From Ignavibacteriota bacterium (lineage in GTDB: Bacteria > Bacteroidota > Ignavibacteria > UBA10030), in NCBI GenBank assembly GCA_022616555.1, contig JAKEEG010000066.1, positions 65,702 to 128,031 on the forward strand: a stretch of DNA of 62,330 nucleotides, given 5' to 3'. The notes beneath the pieces are model-generated. The model saw nothing but the letters and a program-made list of their open reading frames with translations. It ran no database searches and was not told where the DNA came from. Position numbers and translations under genes: made by a program. Each line of letters opens with the position of its first letter. Position 1 is the stretch's first letter. This document shows, piece by piece, positions 8,641-15,783 of the stretch.

Positions 8641-9372
8641 ATGGCAGTAGTAATTTTTTTTCTCGGGCACTGGTTTACTTCTCTGTTTTGTCAAACATTT
8701 TTTCTTCACCGTTACTGCGCTCACCGGATGTTCTCGATGTCAAAATTCTGGGAGCGCTTTTTCTATTTTATGACGTTTGTTACGCAGGGGGCGTCGTTCT
8801 TAAATCCCCGCGCGTACGCGATTATGCACCGGATGCATCACGCGTACAGCGACACGGAAAAAGACCCGCACTCGCCGCATTATTTTCGCAGCATGTTTAA
8901 GATGATGTGGAGGACGAAGGAAGTGTATCTGAACATCCTGCTTGGGAGGGTGGACGTAGAAGCAAGTTTCGAGAAAAATTGTACGGAATGGAAAACTTTC
9001 GACCGCATCGTGCACCCGTGGCCCGTCCGCGCGGCGATCATCGTGCTGTACGTCTTATTCTATGTGCAATTTGCAACGGCGTGGTGGCTGTGGATCCTGC
9101 TTCCCTTGCACTTTATTATGGGACCTATTCACGGCGCTATTGTGAATTGGTTCGGGCACAAGGTTGGATATGTGAACTTCGACGATACCGGCGACCTTTC
9201 GAAAAACACCCTCCCGTTGGATTTCGTGACGATGGGCGAGCTTTTTCAGAACAATCACCACAAATTCCCGCACAGCATGAACTTTGCGAAGAAGGTGTTT
9301 GAATTCGATCCGACGTTCCCAATTATCAAAGTGTTGGGGTGGCTGGGTGTGATCAAGTTTTCGAAGTATTAA
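8641..9372 (+). CDS. Membrane fatty acid (acyl-CoA type) desaturase
   Basis: Introduces a double bond into fatty acyl chains; a di-iron enzyme in the inner membrane. 243 residues. The three histidine boxes are visible: HRYCAH (23-28), HRMHH (63-67) and NNHHKFPH near the C-terminus. Hydrophobic segments occur at about 1-20, 40-55 and 110-150 (IIVLYVLFYVQFATAWWLWILLPL). It is shorter than many delta-9 desaturases and the first box sits close to the N-terminus, so the true start could be slightly upstream. ATG 8641 is the first start and has no good Shine-Dalgarno. It ends in a bidirectional terminator shared with the PEP carboxylase gene. Confidence 0.82.
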   Translation: MAVVIFFLGHWFTSLFCQTFFLHRYCAHRMFSMSKFWERFFYFMTFVTQGASFLNPRAYAIMHRMHHAYSDTEKDPHSPHYFRSMFKMMWRTKEVYLNILLGRVDVEASFEKNCTEWKTFDRIVHPWPVRAAIIVLYVLFYVQFATAWWLWILLPLHFIMGPIHGAIVNWFGHKVGYVNFDDTGDLSKNTLPLDFVTMGELFQNNHHKFPHSMNFAKKVFEFDPTFPIIKVLGWLGVIKFSKY

Positions 9373-9381
9373 CCTAATCCA

Positions 9382-9434
9382 AAGGCGTCTCGCCGAGGAT
9401 TGTTGGACAAAAAAACGCTCGGCGGGGACGCCTT
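9382..9434. terminator. Bidirectional terminator-like stem-loop
   Basis: AAGGCGTCTCGCCGAG (9382-9397) pairs with CTCGGCG...GACGCCTT (9418-9434) with one small bulge, giving a roughly 15-bp stem between the convergent desaturase and PEP carboxylase genes. The loop is A-rich. Confidence 0.65.
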
Positions 9435-9457
9435 CGCGTTAGTCTTTAATAGTACAT

Positions 9458-10918
9458 CTACCCCAAAAATTTCCTCAAGTTTGCTGCGTGGAGCAAAGGT
9501 TCGCTCAAATCTTCTGTCTTCGAACTTTTCACTGAGCGAGCGATTCCGTCGGTAATCGCCTTGTGTGCTATGTCCGCCTCGTAATTTAGCCCAAATTTAT
9601 CCAACTGAGCGGCAAGGGCTTTCGGAGCAAAACCCGATTCAGGGTTGAAATAGCGCAGAGAATCGCGTAGGTCGTCTTCAAAATTCACATACACGTTTTT
9701 GAGAAAGCGGACATCGTCCTCCGTTAACGCGTTCAAACCCAACAGTTCAGGCGGCATTCCAAGGGAATACATGGCAGCAGTAAAAGTAATCGCCCGCGGC
9801 AGCGTTACGCCCTCGACGTTGCGGGAATACCCGAACAACCCGATATGGAGTTTCCTCTTCCTCCTGCCGGGCACGAACTTGGCGACCTTGTTGATGGCAG
9901 GAGCTAGCTCGAAAATCTGTCGTTGAAACTCCTGCGAGTACTTGTTCATTATTTCGACGCACCGGTCGGCGTCTATTTCCGGGGCGGGATGTTTTTCCCG
10001 CATGCGCAGTTTTTGGATTGCCTCTCGCACCGTATCGGGCGGATTGTCGTACTTAAACGCCGACTGCACGGTAAACGTATGAACGCTGGGGTATTCCGCA
10101 ATCACACGGTCAACTGTTTGCGGACGAAGGTTGCCGCGAAACGGTGCCGAACCCACGCCGATGATCGGATAAATCTCGACGCCGATATTTGCCGAAAGCT
10201 CGTGCAAGCGCCTGAATGCAATTTTATTCAGCAACACAGCGCTGATAAGCCCGTAGTTCATCGCGGGGTCCGACCGGGCGAAAAATACGCGCTGGTGTTT
10301 GATGCTTTTATCTTTGAGAAATTCCTTCGTAATCGTATCAGCGCTGAGAATTTGCTCGCGGCTTTCAAAAAGCGGAATAACATTAATGCTTTCCGGTTTA
10401 AAGCTGCCGATCCATTCCGCGATGGTAATATCGTTCATGCCGAGCAATTTGTGTTGCTTGCCCACCACGACGTCGCAATAGTAGCGATAAATTCTGTTCA
10501 GATCTTGTGACGACGAGGTCATGGGGAGAATGACTTCGAACACCGGAGGCGTATCGTCTTGGTAGAATAATTTTGCGGCGTCGAATGACCGTGGAATGCT
10601 CTCGAGCGTCTCAAGCAAAATTTTCGCTTCGTCTTTCTCCACAGTCGGGTTGGGGACACGCAGCGTCATGCGGAATTCCTTTCCCAACCGGTGCTCGCGA
10701 AAAAACGAATCGTATTTTGTTAATAATTTTTTGACGACGAAGTTATCGACTTCCTTGCCCTCGCAGTCCCACATCTGTTCGTCGCAGCCGAGATGGGAAA
10801 AAGCGTAGTACGCCTCCTGGATTTCGTCTTCGCCGCCTAATTCCGAATTCTCGCAAAAAAACGGGAGCTGCACGTTATCCGGGTGCTGTGTGCTCATGCA
10901 TGTGGGAATGTTGGTCAT
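9458..10918 (-). CDS. ppcA: Archaeal-type phosphoenolpyruvate carboxylase
   Basis: Carboxylates PEP to oxaloacetate, an anaplerotic step in the cytoplasm. About 486 residues, the size of the short archaeal class rather than the roughly 900-residue bacterial class. The diagnostic N-terminal motif CMSTQHPDNVQLPFF is followed by ELGGEDEIQEAYYAFSHLG and CDEQMWDCEGKEVDN. Further conserved blocks include LRVPNPTVEKDEAKILLETLESIPRS and FEVILPMTSSS, then FARSDPAMNYGLISAV and GSAPFRGN. ATG 10918 fits the family N-terminus (MTNIPTCMSTQ); a start at 10945 would add nine residues. This class is typical of archaea and sporadic in bacteria, so lateral transfer is likely, though only a tree would show it. 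It converges on the desaturase gene. Confidence 0.9.
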   Translation of the reverse strand: MTNIPTCMSTQHPDNVQLPFFCENSELGGEDEIQEAYYAFSHLGCDEQMWDCEGKEVDNFVVKKLLTKYDSFFREHRLGKEFRMTLRVPNPTVEKDEAKILLETLESIPRSFDAAKLFYQDDTPPVFEVILPMTSSSQDLNRIYRYYCDVVVGKQHKLLGMNDITIAEWIGSFKPESINVIPLFESREQILSADTITKEFLKDKSIKHQRVFFARSDPAMNYGLISAVLLNKIAFRRLHELSANIGVEIYPIIGVGSAPFRGNLRPQTVDRVIAEYPSVHTFTVQSAFKYDNPPDTVREAIQKLRMREKHPAPEIDADRCVEIMNKYSQEFQRQIFELAPAINKVAKFVPGRRKRKLHIGLFGYSRNVEGVTLPRAITFTAAMYSLGMPPELLGLNALTEDDVRFLKNVYVNFEDDLRDSLRYFNPESGFAPKALAAQLDKFGLNYEADIAHKAITDGIARSVKSSKTEDLSEPLLHAANLRKFLG

Positions 10919-11275
10919 AGTGAGTGCGTAACCGCTCGCGGGCATACGCGTGCTTTCGCATGCATTGCGCGCGGCAGTATGATGTTATGAATAATTATGG
11001 ACAATGACGAAGCACTCTGGAAGGACAAATTCTTGTGGTAATTCAAGGATTTGTATCCACTTCACGCCTTCCTCACCACATGTCGAACGTGCTATCTCCC
11101 GATGTTTTCGGGAAAGGAAGGATTCAGTCGTGTCTGTTCACGTCGCGGTAGCGACTGGTGAGTGTACCGAAACAATGTTTTCTGTAACAACAATAAAGAA
11201 AAATTATGAAGGATTCAAGAGATGAGAAAATTAAGTAGCGACGCTTTCTAAATTTTAGGACTGTGCCAACAGTCA
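10919..11275. other. Intergenic region with a small hairpin
   Basis: Gap between the 3' end of a cold-shock gene and the 5' end of the PEP carboxylase gene. It contains the hairpin TCCCGA-TGTTT-TCGGGA (11097-11113) and otherwise unremarkable sequence. A 73-codon open frame at 11004-11225 lacks coding character and start signals. No promoter is confidently recognised. Confidence 0.5.
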
Positions 11276-11479
11276 TCACACGCGGACGATACTGTATGCG
11301 CGCTTTCCGTTTTTTTCTTCCTTAATCTCGAACTCCACTCTATCGCCTTGCAACAACATGTCTCGAAAACCCGAGTTCTTCACGTTGCTTTTATGAAAAA
11401 AAACATCTTCTCCGGATTCAGCGGTAATAAACCCAAACCCTTTAATACTATTATAAAATTTTACAATCCCGTTAGCCAT
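11276..11479 (-). CDS. Cold-shock domain protein (CspA family)
   Basis: 67-residue OB-fold RNA chaperone. The RNP1-like KGFGFITAE and RNP2-like DVFFHKSNV motifs and the start ANGIVKFYN are clear. The Shine-Dalgarno AAAGGAGCGAGC lies right before the ATG. It lies 101 bp downstream of a second, divergent cold-shock gene on the same strand; the spacer contains hairpins, so the two may be separately terminated. Confidence 0.93.
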   Translation of the reverse strand: MANGIVKFYNSIKGFGFITAESGEDVFFHKSNVKNSGFRDMLLQGDRVEFEIKEEKNGKRAYSIVRV

Positions 11480-11522
11480 GCTCGCTCCTTTCGACTATCC
11501 TCAGCCAAACAAGAAATACAAA

Positions 11523-11569
11523 CCCCGATCCCTTCCTGACGGCGAGACCGGGGCTTCCGAAGTATTCGG
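11523..11569 (-). terminator. Hairpins between the two cold-shock genes
   Basis: CCGAA-GTA-TTCGG (11557-11569) and a longer CCCCG...CGGGG stem-loop (11523-11553), read on the minus strand after the first cold-shock gene and followed by TTTGT. A modest terminator or 5' leader structure of the second gene. Confidence 0.4.
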
Positions 11570-11580
11570 TTGACGAGACG

Positions 11581-11781
11581 TTAGATTTTCTTAACGTTCT
11601 TCGCTTGTAACCCTTTCGGACCCTTCTCGACTTCAAACTGCACGCGGTCTCCTTCGTTCAATGTTTTGTAACCATCGCCGAGAATCGCTTTGAAATGCAC
11701 AAACACATCTTCTCCGCCAGCACGGGCAATGAACCCGTAACCCTTGGCAGAGTTAAACCATTTAACCGTACCCTCTTCCAT
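11581..11781 (-). CDS. Cold-shock domain protein (CspA family), second copy
   Basis: 66-residue cold-shock protein starting [27 protein letters not shown] with intact RNP1 (KGYGFI) and RNP2 (DVFVHF) motifs. The start at 11781 is chosen because a GGAGGG Shine-Dalgarno precedes it and the family begins here; the open frame extends another 84 codons upstream without similarity to anything. It is quite different in sequence from the neighbouring copy, so this is an old duplication or two independent genes. Confidence 0.93.
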   Translation of the reverse strand: MEEGTVKWFNSAKGYGFIARAGGEDVFVHFKAILGDGYKTLNEGDRVQFEVEKGPKGLQAKNVKKI

Positions 11782-12115
11782 GAATCCCTCCTGAACAAAA
11801 GGTGTTAGATTGTTGATTGTATTGCCGCAGACAGGGATCCCTGAAACAGAGCAGACGATCTCGACTGTTGCAGGCCTGCGCGTACACGTGCGCCCGGCAG
11901 GCAGGCTTAATCGTACGAAATATCTCGATGAATGACAAATGAAATCGCGTACTTTTATCGCAAAACCAGAAAAATAGCTGAAAATCAAGCAATGGAAGCG
12001 GTAGAAAACGGTTGGTATTTTCAACATGGACACATATCTTCTTGGGGGCGTTTATCTGGATAAAACGAACCCCAGAACTGCTCGGCAGTCAGCATTTTCC
12101 CGTTCTTCTCACGCC
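11782..12115. other. Divergent intergenic region with GC-rich palindromes
   Basis: 334 bp between a cold-shock gene (minus) and the ABC transporter operon (plus). It holds a GCAGGCCTGC palindrome (11870-11879) and a half copy of the CCTGCC palindrome (11894-11905); together they can pair GCCTGC with GCAGGC around a GCG-rich loop. Promoters for both flanking genes should lie here, but I do not recognise them. Confidence 0.5.
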
Positions 12116-13609
12116 ATGCCGCACAAACAATACATACTTGAAATGCGAGGTATCCGCAAACGCTTCGGAGCGACGCTTGCTCTTGATGGCGTTGATGTTC
12201 GCGTGCAGTCGGGAGAAGTCCTGGCTCTCGTTGGTGAAAACGGAGCCGGCAAGAGTACACTGATGAAAGTGCTCTCCGGCGTTATCCAGCCCGACGCGGG
12301 CGAAATGCTCCTTGCTGGTGCATCCTACACGCCGCGTCATCCGCACGAAGCGCGCACCGCAGGCGTAGCGATGGTATACCAGGAACTTTCCCTTGCGCCG
12401 CATCTTTCAGTAGCGGAGAACATCCTGCTCGGCATGGAGCCCGCACGGTGGGGATTTCTTCAACGCACGGGAATGCACCGCCTAGCTTCAGAAGCTCTTG
12501 TTCAGTTAGGCCATTCCGATATTCGGCCGGATGCGAGTGTACGGTCGTTATCTATTGCCGAGTGTCAACTCGTAGAAATCGCGCGCGCTCTTGCTGTCGG
12601 TTGCCGCGTACTCGTTCTTGACGAACCGACAAGCAGTCTCACCGGTTCTGATATCGAGCGGCTCTTTGAACTTGTCCGCCGCCTTAAAAAACAAGGCAAT
12701 GCCGTCATTTATATATCCCATGTGTTGGAAGAAGTTAAACAGATTTCCGACCGCTTTATTGTGTTGCGGGATGGAAAAACGGTGGGAGAAGGAAGAACAA
12801 AATCGACATCGGCAAAAAAAATTGTTGCCATGATGGTGGGGCGGGAGGTTGATGATTTTTACCCGTGTTCAAAGCGCAAGACAGGAGATGTCGTGCTTGC
12901 TATACAAAATGTTGCGGGAGTGATCAAACCGGTTTCCGCTACGTTCAAGCTCCACCGCGGCGAAGTTCTCGGCATTGCTGGGTTAATCGGTGCGGGGAGG
13001 TCTGAGTTGATGCGAATGATTTTTGGGCTAGATGCGGTACGCCGGGGTGAAGTCCGCGTCGGCACTTACTTTGGACCCGCTTCTCCGGTGCTTCGGTGGA
13101 AGCAAGGTATGGGAATGGTGAGCGAGGATCGAAAGAATGAGGGGCTCGCTGTTTCTTTGTCCGTTTCTGACAATCTAACGCTTTCGCGTTTAGACGGCTT
13201 TGGACTGTTTGGAACAGTCCTTCCTTCACGTCAAGATCAAGCCGCGCTGACGTGGGTTCAGCGATTGAATATTAAGTTGCAAAATCTTCGACAAGCGGTC
13301 GGTTCTCTCTCCGGAGGCAACCAGCAAAAGGTTGCCATCGCTCGTTTATTGCATCACGACGTCGATGTGTTCCTGCTTGATGAACCCACGCGCGGAATCG
13401 ATGTCGGCTCAAAGGCGGAAATTTATAAACTGATTGATGAGCTTGCCTCGCGCGGAAAAGCGATTCTCTTGGTCAGCAGTTACCTTCCCGAGCTGCTCGG
13501 CGTGTGCGACCGCATCGCCATGATGAGGCGGGGCGAGTTGAACCCCGCGCGTCCCGTGCGTCAAGTCAATGAGCACACTCTGATGATGGAAGCTACGGGA
13601 GCTGAATGA
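12116..13609 (+). CDS. Sugar ABC transporter, double ATP-binding protein (RbsA/MglA family)
   Basis: ATPase that powers import of a monosaccharide or related compound across the inner membrane. 497 residues with two fused ABC domains. The first has Walker A GENGAGKST, a degenerate signature LSIAECQLVEIARAL and Walker B VLVLDEPTSSL. The second has the usual degenerate Walker A (GLIGAGRSE), signature LSGGNQQKVAIARLL and Walker B VFLLDEPTRGID. ATG 12116 (MPHKQYILEMRGI) is preferred over the in-frame start at 12026, whose extension resembles nothing. It overlaps the permease gene by the ATGA junction. No periplasmic binding protein gene lies on either side, so the substrate cannot be told. Confidence 0.9.
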   Translation: MPHKQYILEMRGIRKRFGATLALDGVDVRVQSGEVLALVGENGAGKSTLMKVLSGVIQPDAGEMLLAGASYTPRHPHEARTAGVAMVYQELSLAPHLSVAENILLGMEPARWGFLQRTGMHRLASEALVQLGHSDIRPDASVRSLSIAECQLVEIARALAVGCRVLVLDEPTSSLTGSDIERLFELVRRLKKQGNAVIYISHVLEEVKQISDRFIVLRDGKTVGEGRTKSTSAKKIVAMMVGREVDDFYPCSKRKTGDVVLAIQNVAGVIKPVSATFKLHRGEVLGIAGLIGAGRSELMRMIFGLDAVRRGEVRVGTYFGPASPVLRWKQGMGMVSEDRKNEGLAVSLSVSDNLTLSRLDGFGLFGTVLPSRQDQAALTWVQRLNIKLQNLRQAVGSLSGGNQQKVAIARLLHHDVDVFLLDEPTRGIDVGSKAEIYKLIDELASRGKAILLVSSYLPELLGVCDRIAMMRRGELNPARPVRQVNEHTLMMEATGAE

Positions 13610-14565
13610 GGATGAAAATGAAAAACGCGCTCAAAAAGCTTGGGCCGCTCACGGGACTGGTCTTTGTGTTTACGCTGTTTTCCATTCTGCGTCCCGAGAC
13701 ATTTCCCACGGCCAATAATATCCAGCTTATGCTGCTCCAGACCGCTGTAGTCGGTATTGCTGCGCTCGGTATGACGATTGTCATAATTAGCGGCGGCATT
13801 GACCTTTCTGTCGGCTCTGTGATCGCGTTGAGCACTGTGGTGATCGCTCTGTTCATGAACGCCGGAGCTTCGCCGTTCGTTGCCGCTCTTGGCGGCGTTG
13901 CAGTAGGAGCGCTCTGCGGGGCATTGATCGGCGCGTTTATCACCCGTCTGCGGCTGGCGCCGTTTATTGTAACGCTCGCGATGTGGGGCGCGTTGCGCGG
14001 CGCGGCAAAGGGGCTATCCGACGAGCAGGTGATTCTTGCCCCCGATAGCTGGCTGAACCGTTTGCTCAATGTTTTGACAGAATCGCAGCAGTGGATGTTG
14101 TTGCCTCCCGGCGTCTGGCTGATGGTGGTGCTCGCCCTACTGGTTGGGGGATTTCTACGCTACACGCAGCTTGGCAGGCATATATTCGCCGTCGGCTCGA
14201 ACGAGCAGACTGCCCGGCTCTGCGGCATCTCAGTCGAGAAAACGAAAATGAGCGTGTATATTCTCGGCTCCAGTTTTGCCGCTCTCGCCGGGGTGTTGCA
14301 GTTTTCCTATCTCACGGTAGGCGACCCGACGACGGCGACTGGTTTGGAGCTGGACGTGATTGCGGCAGTTGTCATCGGCGGCGCAAGCCTCGCCGGTGGG
14401 GAAGGCAAAGTGTTGGGCAGCCTCGTCGGCGCCTTGATAATGACCGTTGTTGCCAACGGCAGCACAAAAATGGAGATGCCGAACTGGGTGCAGGAGATTG
14501 TCACGGGCTGCATTATTATTGTCGCCGTTGTGCTCGACCGTTACAGACACAGGCGGACGGAATAA
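13606..14565 (+). CDS. Sugar ABC transporter permease (RbsC family)
   Basis: Integral membrane channel partner of the preceding ATPase. 319 residues with about eight or more hydrophobic segments and the family motifs GMTIVIISGGIDLSVGSVIAL near the N-terminus and GLELDVIAAVVIGGASLAGGEGKVLGSLVGAL in the C-terminal half. It starts in a 4-bp ATGA overlap with the ATPase stop, indicating translational coupling. The operon ends here; a binding protein would have to be encoded elsewhere. Confidence 0.9.
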   Translation: MRMKMKNALKKLGPLTGLVFVFTLFSILRPETFPTANNIQLMLLQTAVVGIAALGMTIVIISGGIDLSVGSVIALSTVVIALFMNAGASPFVAALGGVAVGALCGALIGAFITRLRLAPFIVTLAMWGALRGAAKGLSDEQVILAPDSWLNRLLNVLTESQQWMLLPPGVWLMVVLALLVGGFLRYTQLGRHIFAVGSNEQTARLCGISVEKTKMSVYILGSSFAALAGVLQFSYLTVGDPTTATGLELDVIAAVVIGGASLAGGEGKVLGSLVGALIMTVVANGSTKMEMPNWVQEIVTGCIIIVAVVLDRYRHRRTE

Positions 14566-14667
14566 CGCTTCAAGATCTCACCACGAACACGTAGAAAAGC
14601 TGTATTTTAAGCCGTTTCTGACGCATACCTATTTCTCCTCACCCCAACTCAATTCTACAACCCACTT

Positions 14668-14761
14668 GGAAATTCCCCAAACGGGCTTGGATTTTTCCCA
14701 CATCCGTAGAGTAGTACTCGCATAGGGTTAGGGGTTAATCCCCTCTCTAATGCGAGCTAAT
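14668..14761 (-). repeat. Dispersed intergenic repeat, copy 2 (inverted)
   Basis: The end blocks match copy 1 in reverse complement: 14746-14761 equals 2747-2762 over 16 bases, and 14668-14685 matches the GGGGAATTTCC block with only the four-base centre reversed (AAAC versus GTTT). The interior is longer (about 60 bp) and unrelated. Confidence 0.55.
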
Positions 14762-15036
14762 GCACGATAATGGAATGAGGGAATACTGGAGTGTTGGAAT
14801 AGAAGCGCCATTTCATATATTCCGAAATTCCGCTACTCCTTTATGCCTCCCGCAGGCAATTCTCATTTCTGCAATAACTCATACTTCCATAATTCCGGCT
14901 TTGGGTGAGCACAAAAGGCGATATCAAACTTTATTTTTTCATACTCTGTGAAGGTTTTAGTTGAGCGGGAAGGAAGGGCTGTAACAATTATCACAGTGCA
15001 CGAAAGAAAGAAAGCTTATATTTGATTATATTCAGC

Positions 15037-15043
15037 GAGGAGG
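15037..15043 (+). promoter_or_regulatory. Shine-Dalgarno GAGGAGG
   Basis: Strong site placed 5 bases before ATG 15049 and 8 before ATG 15052. It rules out the longer open frame starting at 15022. Confidence 0.65.
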
Positions 15044-15048
15044 AATAT

Positions 15049-15594
15049 ATGATGAAACTCTTCTTGCATTTTTCTTTGTTCTCGAGTGTGTTTTTCTTTA
15101 CCGCGATAGTATATGGCCAGAACAAATACGTTGGTGTCAGAGCATGTCGGCCCTGTCACGCAACAGCGAAACAAGGTGAGCAGTTTCCAATTTGGCAAAA
15201 GAGTGCTCATGCTCGGGCGTACACAACATTAACTACGTCGAAAGCAGATGAAATCGCAAAGGGTATAGGTTTCTCAGTTCCGGCGGTTGAAGTTGTAGAT
15301 TGTCTTACCTGCCATACAGTACTAGCGGATACTAAACTTCTCGAAAAGACCTTCAGTGTCCAAGATGGTGTGCAGTGTGAAACCTGTCATGGCGCAGGCT
15401 CGGCATATAAAAGTATGAGCATTATGAAAGATCATGCAAAATCGGTTGCTGCCGGCATGATCGAATACATAGATGAAGCCGCAATCGAAAAACAATGTCG
15501 TTCTTGCCACAACGAAAAAAGTCCGACCTATAAGGAATTCAAATTCAAAGAGTCGTGGGAAAAAATTAAACACCCCGTTCCGAAGAGTGGGTAA
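15049..15594 (+). CDS. Exported tetraheme c-type cytochrome (c554-like)
   Basis: Periplasmic electron carrier of 181 residues. A signal peptide (MMKLFLHFSLFSSVFFFTAIVYGQ) is followed by four CXXCH heme sites: CRPCH (33-37), CLTCH (85-89), CETCH (110-114) and CRSCH (150-154). The spacing and the KSAHARAYTTL segment resemble the cytochrome c554 / c-prime multiheme family. It stands 189 bp before a sensor kinase gene and about 6 kb from a TsdA-like cytochrome, so it could receive electrons from sulfur oxidation or serve a terminal reductase; that is inference. No partner oxidoreductase is adjacent. Confidence 0.85.
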   Translation: MMKLFLHFSLFSSVFFFTAIVYGQNKYVGVRACRPCHATAKQGEQFPIWQKSAHARAYTTLTTSKADEIAKGIGFSVPAVEVVDCLTCHTVLADTKLLEKTFSVQDGVQCETCHGAGSAYKSMSIMKDHAKSVAAGMIEYIDEAAIEKQCRSCHNEKSPTYKEFKFKESWEKIKHPVPKSG

Positions 15595-15783
15595 AGTGAT
15601 GGGGAAAATGTCGAATTCGCTTCACTTCGTAGTCGACGAGAAATAAGCTGGCAACCTAATATAAATTCTAAAAGTCCCTGAGTAAAATGACCACTGCTGG
15701 GACGCGAAAAAACCACTTCGACGGAAAAGATCGTATTGAATTGTGTTCACATTAGGCTTTCCCCCATACTATCATAACCTCCG

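Larger units (their letters stand above)
14566..15048. other. Gene-free region with dispersed repeat pieces
   Basis: 483 bp after the ABC permease. It contains the inverted copy of the repeat at 2747-2807 (here 14668-14761), an AGGGG-TTAAT-CCCCT hairpin just inside it, then a low-complexity stretch rich in GGAATnnTGG and ATTCC (about 14770-14890). Just before the cytochrome gene is TATATTTG (15017-15024), a perfect Bacteroidota -7 box, but without a TTTG at the expected -33 position. Confidence 0.55.

Noticed and set aside
11004-11225. Possible 73-codon gene
   Set aside because: No Shine-Dalgarno, no hydrophobic or domain pattern, unlike neighbouring codon use.
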